Shown: positions 1 to 8,061, numbered from the stretch's first letter. The stretch: 44,390 nucleotides of DNA from Pseudoalteromonas sp. P1-25 (GCF_001401805.1 NZ_LKDW01000032.1:1-44390); one strand, 5' to 3'. Notes: generated from the letters alone by a model not told the origin. A program made the numbers and translations.

Positions 1-55
1 AATAGTAAACGACTCGAGTAAATAGAGCCTGCTTTTTTCATATAAAAGGTGGAGT

Positions 56-157
56 ATGACCGTCAAGAAAAAAATAAACAGGCAACCCATCCCAAAACAA
101 AACAATCAGCATGACACCGATCCAAATTACCAATACAATAAACGCTTATACTTATAA
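56..157 (+). CDS. Possible 33-residue small protein, unknown function
   Basis: An ATG at 56 opens a 33-codon frame ending with TAA at 155-157. A good purine-rich ribosome-binding stretch (AAGGTGGAG, 47-55) lies directly before the ATG, which is the main reason to list it. The product starts MTVKKK and is rich in Lys, Asn and Gln, with no membrane segment, Cys motif or signal peptide. The first REP palindrome begins 6 bases after the stop, which is where REPs usually sit. I recognise no family. It could be a chance frame; conservation in relatives would decide. Confidence 0.35.
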   Translation: MTVKKKINRQPIPKQNNQHDTDPNYQYNKRLYL

Positions 158-163
158 ATTAAC

Positions 164-201
164 TGTCGGATGGCATGGCTCCGCCACTTATCCGACCTAC
201 G
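164..201 (+). repeat. REP palindrome, copy 1
   Basis: Imperfect palindrome with outer arms TCGGAT (166-171) and ATCCGA (190-195), followed by the tail CCTACG. It is almost identical to the copy at 891-928 and inverted relative to the one at 783-813. It lies upstream of the RAYT gene, as expected for the substrate of that enzyme family. Confidence 0.85.
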
Positions 202-272
202 TCAATGTTGTATATATCCTAAAATTACGCTTTATTTAGCTAATGTGTAACAAATAGAGCAGTGGATGTGTA

Positions 273-776
273 ATGCGATATCGTCTTAATTATGTTAAAG
301 GTGGGGCGTACTTTTTTACCGTTAATTTGCTCGATAGGAATAAATCGTTGTTGGTTGAGCATATCGATTTATTAAGAGAGTCTATCCGTATTGTTAAATT
401 CCAAAGGCCATTTTATATAGATGCATGGGTTGTGCTACCCGAACACCTTCATGCGGTTTTAACCTTACCAGATGGTGATATGGATTATTCGAGTCGCTGG
501 CGAGAAATTAAAAAGCGATTTTCAAAATCTCTCCCAAAAACAGAGTTTTTAACTCAAACACGAAAACGTAAAAATGAGCGCGGAATTTGGCAGCGCCGGT
601 TTTGGGAGCACACCATTAAAAATAATGATGATTATTGGCATCATATTAACTACGTTCACTTTAATCCGTTAAAGCACGGTTTAGTTAGTCGAGTAGTTGA
701 TTGGCCTTATTCAAGTTTTCACAGAGCCGTGAAACAAGGTGTTTATACAAATAATTGGTGCGGCGAAATAATATAA
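273..776 (+). CDS. REP-associated tyrosine transposase (RAYT, Y1_Tnp/HUH family)
   Basis: Single-domain 167-residue HUH endonuclease of the IS200/IS605-related RAYT group, thought to nick and move REP palindromes as single strands. Visible motifs are the metal-binding His-Leu-His (residues 58-60, in PEHLHAV) and the catalytic tyrosine Tyr127 in INYVHFNPLKHG. The Trp-Gln-Arg-Arg-Phe-Trp-Glu-His block (106-113) is also typical. Length is normal for the family and the frame is intact. The gene sits alone, flanked by REP copies at 164-201, 783-813 and 891-928 with the nearest two inverted, the usual RAYT/REP arrangement. RAYTs are mostly single-copy and domesticated, so this is probably not an active insertion sequence. 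Confidence 0.9.
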   Translation: MRYRLNYVKGGAYFFTVNLLDRNKSLLVEHIDLLRESIRIVKFQRPFYIDAWVVLPEHLHAVLTLPDGDMDYSSRWREIKKRFSKSLPKTEFLTQTRKRKNERGIWQRRFWEHTIKNNDDYWHHINYVHFNPLKHGLVSRVVDWPYSSFHRAVKQGVYTNNWCGEII

Positions 777-782
777 ATTATT

Positions 783-813
783 CGTAGGTCGGATAAGCGA
801 AGCGCCATCCGAC
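783..813 (-). repeat. REP palindrome, copy 2 (inverted)
   Basis: Starts CGTAGGTCGGATAAG and ends CCATCCGAC, the reverse orientation of copies 1 and 3. The loop is a few bases shorter than theirs. It lies 7 bases after the RAYT stop and pairs with copy 3 as an inverted, BIME-like couple with about 77 bases between them. Confidence 0.85.
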
Positions 814-890
814 GAAGCCATAGCTACATAATACATTTTAGCCTTGTATAAAACTCTATTGTTGAATGATATAAACTCGGCTTTATGGCG

Positions 891-928
891 TGTCGGATGG
901 CATGGCTTCGCCACTTATCCGACCTACG
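891..928 (+). repeat. REP palindrome, copy 3, overlapping the end of yjdM
   Basis: Same orientation as copy 1, differing by one base in the loop. Its last bases (924-928) contain the complement of the yjdM stop codon TAG and part of the last sense codon. Confidence 0.85.
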
Positions 929-1265
929 AGTTAGCCTTTTTCACAAACTTCGCTGTTACCATCATTTCGCCAATACCATCTACTTTACAATCTAGCTCGT
1001 GATCTTTTTTATTAAGCACACGTCTAACGACCGCTTTGGTACCAATTTTAATCACTTGTGAGCTGCCTTTTATTTTTAAATCTTTGGCTACGGTTACTTT
1101 ATCGCCATCATTAAGTAGAGTGCCGTTGGCATCTTTAACTAAAATTGCGTCTTCATCGCTTGTACTATTTGGGTTCCATTCATAGGCACATTCAGGGCAA
1201 ATAAGTAGTTGCTGGTCTTCGTAAACATATTCAGATTGGCACTGTGGGCAGGCAGGATGTGACAT
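924..1265 (-). CDS. yjdM: YjdM/PhnA family zinc-ribbon protein
   Basis: 113-residue protein of the PhnA (YjdM) family. It has an N-terminal zinc ribbon with two CxxC pairs (Cys6/Cys9 and Cys23/Cys26), followed by the family's SH3-like C-terminal domain (about residues 40-113) containing the typical V-K-D-A-N-G-x-x-L-x-D-G-D segment. Despite the old name phnA, the family is not itself a phosphonate enzyme and its cellular role is poorly defined. The reading frame ends inside REP copy 3, so the final Ser codon and the TAG stop come from REP sequence. The gene stands alone, facing the RAYT gene. No terminator other than the REP hairpin is visible at its end. Confidence 0.9.
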   Translation of the reverse strand: MSHPACPQCQSEYVYEDQQLLICPECAYEWNPNSTSDEDAILVKDANGTLLNDGDKVTVAKDLKIKGSSQVIKIGTKAVVRRVLNKKDHELDCKVDGIGEMMVTAKFVKKANS

Positions 1266-1553
1266 TTTTAACGCTCATAAAATAGTAATTTTGCGTATTT
1301 TAATCTGCATTAAGAGGAAAATATAGTTAATCAATATTTTTTATCTTTACGCTAAAAATATCTCGTTTGTGTGGTTTTTAAAAAGGGCATATAAAGCAGA
1401 TGTCGCTTAAGCAATTTAAGCGCTAACACTTACAGTAGGTATTTGTTAAAGCACCCATCGTATTAAGTGATACGCGCAATGCCCACTTAGTACGCTGGGT
1501 GTTTCTATTTATAGTGCTGAGTATTTTATTAGGCATGCTTTAATAACGATAAA

Positions 1554-2576
1554 TTGAGCCCGCGTAGCTTAAAGCGCTGGTTAAGTGCTAAACACTGTAT
1601 TTTGCTAATTGCAGAAAGTGGCGAGCAAGTATGCGGCTATGGGCTGGTGTGGTGCCATAAAGGCACACGTTTGGCACGTTTATATTCGCTTGCTGTAAAA
1701 CACACAATGCAAGGTAAAGGCATTGCCAAAATGCTATTAGCTGCGCTTGAAAAGCAAACCAGCGAGCGTGGGCGAATTTACCTTCGTTTAGAAGTGGCCG
1801 TAAATAACAAAAATGCTATTGGGCTTTATAAAAGTTTGGGTTACAGAGTATTTGGCCAATACAGCGATTATTATCACGATCATAGTGATGCATTGCGAAT
1901 GCAAAAAAATATTCGCCAAACGAGTGAGCTAAAAGTAGCGCGATTAACGCCATGGTATCAGCAAACTACCGAGTTTACCTGTGGGCCTGCGGCGTTATTA
2001 ATGGCAATGGGAGCACTAAAGCCAGCAACGGAGCTTAGCCAAACACACGAGCTGGCACTGTGGCGCGAAGGCACCACCATTTTTATGACCTCGGGGCATG
2101 GTGGTTGCCATCCGTTTGGTCTAGCACTTGCCGCTAACAAACGCGGCTTTAAAAGCGAGGTAATAGTTAATACCACAGAGCCTTTGTTTCTAGATGGCGT
2201 ACGCAATGAGAACAAAAAAGTGGTACTTACAACAGTACACCAACAATTTGTTGATGGTATTGCACAGGCTAATATACCGCTTAGCTATAAAGATGTTGAA
2301 CTTGAGCATATTGAACAGTGGTTAAGCCAAGGCTTTAGCGTACTCTTATTGATTAGCACATACAGTTTTGTTGGTAAAAAATCACCGCATTGGGTGTGCG
2401 TTACCCACCTTGATGAGCACTGCGTGTATGTTCACGATCCATTTTGCGAGCCAGGAAGCGACAAACAACTTGCTATAGATTGCCAGTACGTACCTATAGC
2501 GCGCAGTGATTTTAGTAAAATGTCAGCATTTGGTGGCCAACGGCTAAGAACCGCAGTGGCCATTGCTAATAATTAA
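1554..2576 (+). CDS. GNAT acetyltransferase / peptidase C39-like fusion, N-terminus probably truncated
   Basis: Two-domain protein. Residues 1-120 form a GNAT fold with the acetyl-CoA loop QGKGIAKML (about 53-61) and the usual LYKSLGYRVFG end. Residues about 130-335 are a papain-like C39 peptidase domain with Cys143 (in TEFTCGPAAL), His279 (SPHWV) and Asp295 (VHDPF) as the likely triad. The start is unsatisfactory: TTG at 1554 has no ribosome-binding site, and the first ~20 residues of the usual GNAT fold (beta1-alpha1) are missing. The codons just upstream still read A-C-F-N-N-D-K, which fits the family, but an in-frame TAG at 1530-1532 stops further extension. The gene may be frameshifted or a decaying copy. 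Family members commonly lie beside a RimK-like ATP-grasp ligase; none is here. Downstream, the MgtC-like gene follows after 17 bases. Confidence 0.75.
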   Translation: MSPRSLKRWLSAKHCILLIAESGEQVCGYGLVWCHKGTRLARLYSLAVKHTMQGKGIAKMLLAALEKQTSERGRIYLRLEVAVNNKNAIGLYKSLGYRVFGQYSDYYHDHSDALRMQKNIRQTSELKVARLTPWYQQTTEFTCGPAALLMAMGALKPATELSQTHELALWREGTTIFMTSGHGGCHPFGLALAANKRGFKSEVIVNTTEPLFLDGVRNENKKVVLTTVHQQFVDGIAQANIPLSYKDVELEHIEQWLSQGFSVLLLISTYSFVGKKSPHWVCVTHLDEHCVYVHDPFCEPGSDKQLAIDCQYVPIARSDFSKMSAFGGQRLRTAVAIANN

Positions 2577-2593
2577 TAGGTATTAATTAAAGA

Positions 2594-3106
2594 GTGACTT
2601 TTTTAGATTTAATTGATGTAGCCCCTTATTCGTGGGCAGCCATTGGCACCGCCGCTTTTTGCGGTGCCATAATTGGGTTAGAGCGCCAGTTACGCGGTAA
2701 ACCTGTGGGTATTCGTACCTCAGCCTTAATAACGCTGGGCACGTATTTGTTTTTATCGACTGCGTTTAACTTACAAGGGGATGTGATTGATCATTCTCGT
2801 GTAGTGGGGCAAATAATTACAGGTATAGGCTTTTTAGGCGCTGGCGTTATGCTTGCAAAAGACGGCGCCGTAGTAGGGGTTACCTCAGCTGCAACAATAT
2901 GGGTGCTTGCCTCAATTGGCGTAATGATAGCCACTGACAATCTAGCTGCTGCTATTAAACTTTCAGTGCTGGTGGTCGGTATTTTATACGGCGTAGATGT
3001 ACTAGAGGTAAAATTTAAAAGCTTAAGTAAAGGCGTGCACACTAAAGTAAAAAATTATCAAAAACGTTACTACCGAAAAGAGTTTAACGACACAGAACGC
3101 CACTAA
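2594..3106 (+). CDS. MgtC/SapB family inner-membrane protein
   Basis: 170-residue membrane protein with four or five hydrophobic segments in the first ~135 residues and a basic cytoplasmic tail. The MgtC/SapB signature is clear: GAIIGLERQLRGKPVGIRTSALITLG, split here as GLERQ (about 28-32) and GIRTSALITLG, then GQIITGIGFLGAGVML (about 72-87). Family members are associated with growth in low magnesium and with control of ATP synthase, but this short form lacks the C-terminal ACT-like domain of Salmonella MgtC, so the role is open. The start is GTG at 2594, 17 bases after the GNAT/C39 gene, so the two may be co-transcribed. A second MgtC-like gene lies at 10475-10891. Confidence 0.85.
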   Translation: MTFLDLIDVAPYSWAAIGTAAFCGAIIGLERQLRGKPVGIRTSALITLGTYLFLSTAFNLQGDVIDHSRVVGQIITGIGFLGAGVMLAKDGAVVGVTSAATIWVLASIGVMIATDNLAAAIKLSVLVVGILYGVDVLEVKFKSLSKGVHTKVKNYQKRYYRKEFNDTERH

Positions 3107-3136
3107 TTAAGTGGCGTACTACGTTAAAATGTATTA

Positions 3137-3399
3137 GGGCGTGTTGATCTTTGATGGTTGAATTTGCAGCAGTATGTTTGGTTTTTAGGCAAGGCAGAGC
3201 TATGAAGTGTGGTTATTCCACATAAATAGGCGATAACGCAGCATAAATGCTAAACATGTGCTGCCCTTCGGGTTCTTCCTAGGGGCGATAAACTCTTTGT
3301 TGCTCGATTTTTACTTAGCCCACTAGGTTACAAACCTCGCGCCGCGATTTAATCGCCCCTAGATTGAACAAATTTCAATCCGCATAGGTCAACACGCCC
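3137..3399 (+). repeat. MITE-like interspersed repeat, copy 1
   Basis: 263-bp element with perfect 11-bp terminal inverted repeats GGGCGTGTTGA (3137-3147) and TCAACACGCCC (3389-3399), flanked by TA on both sides (3135-3136 and 3400-3401). It encodes no protein. Several internal hairpins are visible: an 11-bp perfect arm pair CTAGGGGCGAT (3279-3289) / ATCGCCCCTAG (3352-3362), a GCAGCA/TGCTGC pair and a short GTGG/CCAC stem. A second, diverged copy in the same orientation lies at 11103-11352. The TA flanks suggest an element moved by a Tc/mariner- or IS630-like enzyme, but no such gene is in the window. Confidence 0.85.
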
Positions 3400-3402
3400 T
3401 AG

Positions 3403-4629
3403 TTAAAGCGTGACTGCTTGATACTCTATTGCCTCTTCAATTGGTGCGGGGCGACCAATAAAATAACCTTGTACGTTATCTACATTTAGTTTTCTGAGTG
3501 TAAAAAGCTCATCTTCATTTTCTATGCCTTCAGCTACAATTGAGCAGTTAATTGCTTTTGCAAAACCACATAGCGCCTTTGCTAATAAAAACTTTCTTCG
3601 GTCGTTATTTATATTTTTGGTAAGGCTAATATCAAGTTTTATAATATCGGCTTCTAACTCTAATATATGCTGAAAAGACGAAAACCCAGCCCCTACATCG
3701 TCTATTGCCAGCTTTACGCCTTTTGCCCTTAATGGCTCAAGTGCAGCACGCATAGCTTGGTAGTTTGTAATAGGCGAGTGCTCAGTCACTTCTAATATTA
3801 TTCTGGTGCAATCTACATTTTTTAATACATTATTAATCGCGCCCGATAATATATGTGCTGGCGATGTATTAATGGTTACGTAGGTATGTGGGGCAAGTTC
3901 ATCCATGCAGTGCAAGGTGTTTTGTATAGCAAGTATTTCTAGCGCTTCACCTAACCCTAAGTTGTCGGCTTCTTTAAACCATACATCGGGTGTTTTGTAA
4001 GGTTCAGTAAAAAATCGAGAAAGCGACTCATAACCCGATAGCCGGTTAGTCGCTAGGTTAAAAATGGGCTGATAATAAATAGTGATGGCATTTGTTTTTA
4101 TAATATTTTCTATGAGAATTTTTGTATCATTACTTATGGTATCTGATTGTGCTTTTTGCTCTATAAGTTCGCTAGCAAGCTCTGAAATCAGTTTTAAAAA
4201 AGCCAGATCTTTATTATTTAAGTTCTCATCATAGGTTGTTTTGTAGCAGCAAAAGGTGCCATAGGTTTTACCTGATGCTAAAACTATAGGCACACCGATA
4301 TATGAGCCTATATTTAACTTATTGGTAACTGGCATAGCCTTAGTAATTGGGTGTTTTTGCGTGTTGGGTATGATAGGTTCAAGGTCGTTATCTGAGATTT
4401 TTTTACAATATGTTTGGCAAATTGGATCAGAATTTCCAACTGATACACAGGTGTTGTTAGTTTGGTTATCAACCACCTTAAAAACCCGATCTGTTTTTGT
4501 AAACTCCGATATAAACGCGACATCCATTTTTAGGTGTTTGCGCACAAGCGAAAGCAGGCGCAATAATTTTCCGTCGATAGAGTCATCACTTTGTTGCTCA
4601 AAAAGCTGTTTTTTTATTTCATCACTCAT
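3403..4629 (-). CDS. GAF-EAL cyclic-di-GMP phosphodiesterase
   Basis: About 408 residues from the ATG at 4629. An upstream in-frame TTG at 4677 would add 16 residues, but neither start has a clear ribosome-binding site. An N-terminal GAF-like sensor domain (about residues 15-165, with the IGVPIVLASGKTYGTFCCY core) is followed by an EAL domain (about 180-400). The catalytic set looks complete: Y-E-S-L-S-R-F for the EAL motif, the Asn of TINTSP, the Glu of LEVTEH, IDDVGAG, IKLD, AEGIE and QGYFIGRP. It should therefore hydrolyse cyclic di-GMP to pGpG, with input through the GAF domain. No signal peptide or membrane segment is visible, so it is cytoplasmic. The stop lies 4 bases from repeat copy 1. 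Confidence 0.88.
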   Translation of the reverse strand: MSDEIKKQLFEQQSDDSIDGKLLRLLSLVRKHLKMDVAFISEFTKTDRVFKVVDNQTNNTCVSVGNSDPICQTYCKKISDNDLEPIIPNTQKHPITKAMPVTNKLNIGSYIGVPIVLASGKTYGTFCCYKTTYDENLNNKDLAFLKLISELASELIEQKAQSDTISNDTKILIENIIKTNAITIYYQPIFNLATNRLSGYESLSRFFTEPYKTPDVWFKEADNLGLGEALEILAIQNTLHCMDELAPHTYVTINTSPAHILSGAINNVLKNVDCTRIILEVTEHSPITNYQAMRAALEPLRAKGVKLAIDDVGAGFSSFQHILELEADIIKLDISLTKNINNDRRKFLLAKALCGFAKAINCSIVAEGIENEDELFTLRKLNVDNVQGYFIGRPAPIEEAIEYQAVTL

Positions 4630-4704
4630 ACAATAGCCAGAACCACATTTTAGGTAATAGTGTAATTTATATAACAATAAAAGCCACTTAATAGCACAGA
4701 AGTG

Positions 4705-5715
4705 TTAGCCAAATAATTTTTTTCTCACTACTTTTCTGTACTCGCTTGGCGTTTGGCTTAGGACTTTTTTAAATACGCGTGTTAAATGCCCTTGGTCGTT
4801 ATAGCCAACCTCAAGCGCCACTTCCTGAATCGTTAAATTAGACGATGCTAATAACTCTTTAGCGCCTTCTACCCGTAATTGTTGCCAATATTCTATCGGA
4901 CTTTGGTTAGTGGCAATTTTAAAGCGCCGTGTAAAGGTACGGTAGCTTAAACTAAATTGGGCGGCGACTTCTTGTAAGCTTAACTCGCTGGCTAAATTGG
5001 TTTTAAGCCAAAACTGAATTTGCGCGATAAGTTCATCTGGATGGCGGTCAACTGCGCCTTCAAGGTAGCGCTGATCTTCGTAGGGTTTTCGTACTTCATG
5101 CGAGAAGTTACGCTCTACGTGTTGCGCAGCTGCTTTGCCATAATATTGGCTAATAATATGAACGATTACATCCGCAAGCGCATTTAAACTTGCCACCGTA
5201 TACATGCGCTCAGATTGGGTGATAAAAAAGTCGGGCTTTAAATCTACCAATGGGTAGTCGTGGCTAAATTGTTTTGCATAATGCCAGTGGGTTGTAGCAG
5301 GGTGACCATTAAGTAAGCCTGCTTCTGCAACTAGGCAATTACCTGTACCTACGCCAATTATGTGGCTGCCTGTTTCAAAGCTTTCTTGTAGCCATTCAAC
5401 CACTTCTTTATTAGTACGAACGACAGGGCGAGGATTTCGCCATATGCCGGGTACTATAATTAAATCGTTGTAGGGCGCGTTGTGTGTAGTGCAGTCGGGC
5501 ACTATGGCAAGGCCTGTACGGTTTTGTATTGGCTCATTATTTTTAGCAATTAAATTTATACTAAGCGGTCTAAAATCAGCCTGGTTTAAGTGGCCTTTAG
5601 CATAGGCTTCACCGGCTCTAAGCATTTCTATAGGCAGTGTTAAGCTGGTAATGAGTAAGTGCGGGTACACAGCTATCGCTATATTTAATGCTGGATTGAC
5701 AGTTTTGTTTTGCAT
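4705..5715 (-). CDS. GlxA-type AraC-family regulator (DJ-1/PfpI + helix-turn-helix)
   Basis: 336 residues. Residues about 10-195 are a DJ-1/PfpI (class I glutamine amidotransferase-like) domain with the nucleophile-elbow cysteine Cys127 in GVGTGNCLVAEAGLL. Residues about 235-330 are an AraC/XylS double helix-turn-helix (LSLQEVAAQFSLSYRTFTRRF, split as LSLQEVAAQF and SYRTFTRRF, then IQEVALEVGYNDQGHLTRVF). The family includes GlxA, GbdR and CdhR, which control catabolism of small nitrogen compounds; the ligand here cannot be told. The gene is divergent from fabY with 124 bases between the starts. Its GGAG ribosome-binding site overlaps a FadR-like sequence (5718-5734). Confidence 0.88.
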   Translation of the reverse strand: MQNKTVNPALNIAIAVYPHLLITSLTLPIEMLRAGEAYAKGHLNQADFRPLSINLIAKNNEPIQNRTGLAIVPDCTTHNAPYNDLIIVPGIWRNPRPVVRTNKEVVEWLQESFETGSHIIGVGTGNCLVAEAGLLNGHPATTHWHYAKQFSHDYPLVDLKPDFFITQSERMYTVASLNALADVIVHIISQYYGKAAAQHVERNFSHEVRKPYEDQRYLEGAVDRHPDELIAQIQFWLKTNLASELSLQEVAAQFSLSYRTFTRRFKIATNQSPIEYWQQLRVEGAKELLASSNLTIQEVALEVGYNDQGHLTRVFKKVLSQTPSEYRKVVRKKLFG

Positions 5716-5717
5716 GC

Positions 5718-5734
5718 AAATGCTCCGACCAGTA
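5718..5734. promoter_or_regulatory. FadR-like operator half-site between glxA-type gene and fabY
   Basis: AAATGCTCCGACCAGTA. The core TGCTCCGACCA differs from the FadR core TGGTNNGACCA by one base, and the right half CGACCAG matches the E. coli fabA site exactly. The site lies 3 bases before the glxA-type start and 106 bases before fabY. Part of the match (GGAG on the minus strand) is also the ribosome-binding site of the glxA-type gene, so it may be coincidence. Confidence 0.35.
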
Positions 5735-5839
5735 GTTTTTGGCCTTTAATGCTGAACATTTGGCTATTAAAGCACAAAGGGCGGGGGGTAATCCATTTAA
5801 ACTGTTTGCTTCTCAAATAACACGCTTTAAAGGTTAATT

Positions 5840-7747
5840 ATGACAGCATTACCTGTAATTGTAGGCATGGGCGGTATTAACGCTGCAGGCCGAACTTCTT
5901 TTCATCAAGGTTACCGCCGTATCGTGTTAGATGCATTAAACGCACAAGCCCGTAGTGAAACATTTTTAGGCCTCGCCACATTAATGAACTTGGTACGCGT
6001 TGTTGATGGTCAATTACAAGACACAAACGGTAATAATGTTGAGCAAAGCGACATAGAAGCACGCTTTGGTGAGCAAATTATAGCTGGCACGCTTATTCGT
6101 AAAATTGAAAAAGAGCATTTTGACGCAGATGCCACCCCTTGGCAGCAAAAAATGACGTTAAAGTCGTCTGACGAAAACGCAATAGTATTTGAAACTCGCG
6201 CGCGCGACTTACCAACCCCAGTGCCTGCAAGCTGGGAAGTACAAGCGCTTGAAGGCAAAAAAGTAAAAGTAACAATAGCCGCAGATTTAGACGTAAAGCT
6301 TGATTCTACACGTGATAATCCGATTAAATCGGCAGGTCAGTTTCCTACTGGGTTTGATCCATCAATTATGTATAACAGCCGTTACCAGCCGCGTGGTTTG
6401 CAAGCGACTATATTTGCAGCAAATGATGCCATTAAATCAACGGGCCTTGACTGGCAACGCATAATGAATAGCGTAGAGCCAGATAAAATTGGTACCTATT
6501 CAGCCTCTGTTATTGGTCAAATGGACGATAAGGGATTAGGTGGTTTAGTTAAAGCGCGCCAGCAGGGCGATCGTGTTAGTACTAAGCAATTAGCACTTGG
6601 CTTAAATACGATGTCGACCGATTTTATAAACGCGTACGTTACAGGTAATGTAGGGACTACGTTTTCTACCTCGGGCGCATGTGCGACATTTTTATATAAC
6701 TTACGCGCTGCAGTAAACGATATTCAAGCAGGACGCACCCGTGTTGCGGTGGTAGCAAGTGTTGAATGCGCTATTACGCCAGAAGTGGTCGAAGGTTTTG
6801 GCAATATGAGCGCCCTTGCCAATGTTGAAGGCCTGCGCCGTTTAGATAATTTAAGCAGTGAACAAGAGCCCGATTACCGTAAAAGTAGCCGCCCATTTGG
6901 TGAAAACTGCGGCTTTACATTAGGTGAAGGTGCACAAGTGGCTATTTTAATGGACGATGCGTTAGCACTAGAACTAGGCGCAGACATTATGGGCTCTGTA
7001 CCTGATGTATTTGTAAATGCTGATGGCATTAAAAAATCAATCACCTCTCCTGGCCCTGGTAATTACATTACCATGGCTAAATCTGTAGCGCTTGCAAAAA
7101 GCATATTAGGTAAAGAGGCGCTGCAAAAGCGCAGCTTTATTTTAGCGCATGGATCAAGCACACCGCAAAATAGAGTCACAGAGTCACTTATTTACCATAA
7201 AGTAGCGGAAACCTTTGCCATTGATAGCTGGAAAGTAACGGCGCCTAAAGCCTATGTAGGGCATACAATTGCCCCTGCCAGTGGCGATCAGCTTGCGATT
7301 GCGCTGGGTGTATTTAGCCATAATATTATGCCGGGTATTACTACCATAAATAAAGTTGCTGACGATGTTTATGCAGATCATTTAGATATACGTAACAGCC
7401 ACTACGACTGTGGCGATATGGACATAGCCTTTATAAACTCAAAAGGTTTTGGCGGAAATAATGCCACAGCCACTGTACTGAGCGCTAAAGTAACACTGCA
7501 AATGCTTGCTAAACGCCATGGTGAAAAAGTGATGAGTGATTACGCTGATAAAAACACTAACGTTATTGCCGCGCAAAATACCTATAAAGCGCAAGCTGAC
7601 CTTGGTAAGTACGAATTAGTCTATCGTTTTGGTGATGGCGCCATTGACGATAACGACATTGTAATTGGCGAAGCAGGGATAGAGCTTCCTGGCTTTGATA
7701 AAGCTATTTCGTTTAATACAACCCACTCCTATCAAGATATGTCCTAA
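5840..7747 (+). CDS. fabY: FabY-type beta-ketoacyl-ACP synthase
   Basis: 635 residues, matching the length of Pseudomonas aeruginosa FabY (PA5174 class), the long ketoacyl synthase that starts fatty acid synthesis by condensing acetyl-CoA with malonyl-ACP in place of FabH. It has a thiolase fold with the Cys-His-His triad Cys281 (TSGACATFLYN), His437 (FILAHGSSTPQN) and His475 (YVGHTIAPASG), rather than the Cys-His-Asn triad of FabH. The glycine-rich KGFGGNNATA near the end is also typical. The extended N-terminal and C-terminal regions distinguish it from FabB/FabF. It is monocistronic, divergent from the GlxA-type regulator, with a strong terminator at 7766-7793. Whether the organism also has FabH cannot be seen here. 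Confidence 0.87.
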   Translation: MTALPVIVGMGGINAAGRTSFHQGYRRIVLDALNAQARSETFLGLATLMNLVRVVDGQLQDTNGNNVEQSDIEARFGEQIIAGTLIRKIEKEHFDADATPWQQKMTLKSSDENAIVFETRARDLPTPVPASWEVQALEGKKVKVTIAADLDVKLDSTRDNPIKSAGQFPTGFDPSIMYNSRYQPRGLQATIFAANDAIKSTGLDWQRIMNSVEPDKIGTYSASVIGQMDDKGLGGLVKARQQGDRVSTKQLALGLNTMSTDFINAYVTGNVGTTFSTSGACATFLYNLRAAVNDIQAGRTRVAVVASVECAITPEVVEGFGNMSALANVEGLRRLDNLSSEQEPDYRKSSRPFGENCGFTLGEGAQVAILMDDALALELGADIMGSVPDVFVNADGIKKSITSPGPGNYITMAKSVALAKSILGKEALQKRSFILAHGSSTPQNRVTESLIYHKVAETFAIDSWKVTAPKAYVGHTIAPASGDQLAIALGVFSHNIMPGITTINKVADDVYADHLDIRNSHYDCGDMDIAFINSKGFGGNNATATVLSAKVTLQMLAKRHGEKVMSDYADKNTNVIAAQNTYKAQADLGKYELVYRFGDGAIDDNDIVIGEAGIELPGFDKAISFNTTHSYQDMS

Positions 7748-7765
7748 GCACACATACTTGAATCC

Positions 7766-7793
7766 AAAGGCGCTATGAAAGGCGCCTTTTTTT
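7766..7793 (+). terminator. Rho-independent terminator of fabY
   Basis: Stem AGGCGC / GCGCCT, extended by A-T pairs, with a short loop and seven T residues, starting 18 bases after the fabY stop. Confidence 0.85.
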
Positions 7794-8061
7794 ATGCTTG
7801 AGTTTTATAATACCCACTCGCCATACTCAATCATTTTTCGTGCCTAAACGACCCATTATCGGCGTTAAAATATTATTTAGAACAACTAAATAAGATTATT
7901 TTGCTGGTTAGCAACACATTTTTCCAACCTCACAATAGAGAAATTAATTAAACGGATTGGTATAAAATTGATTAAAAAATGACGTGTTTTTATGGATTTA
8001 TTTGGATTTATGGAGTACCTTTGTTTTTATATTAGAAACATAATCTAGGATGGATAACTCG
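7794..8061. other. Intergenic stretch, no gene seen
   Basis: The gap between fabY and the next gene is about 314 bases. After the fabY terminator it is AT-rich, with no supported reading frame or RNA. A promoter for the next gene probably lies here, but no clear -35/-10 pair can be singled out. Confidence 0.5.

Noticed and set aside
711..914. 67-codon minus-strand frame across the REP pair
   Set aside because: It runs through the end of the RAYT gene and two REP palindromes; no ribosome-binding site or domain.
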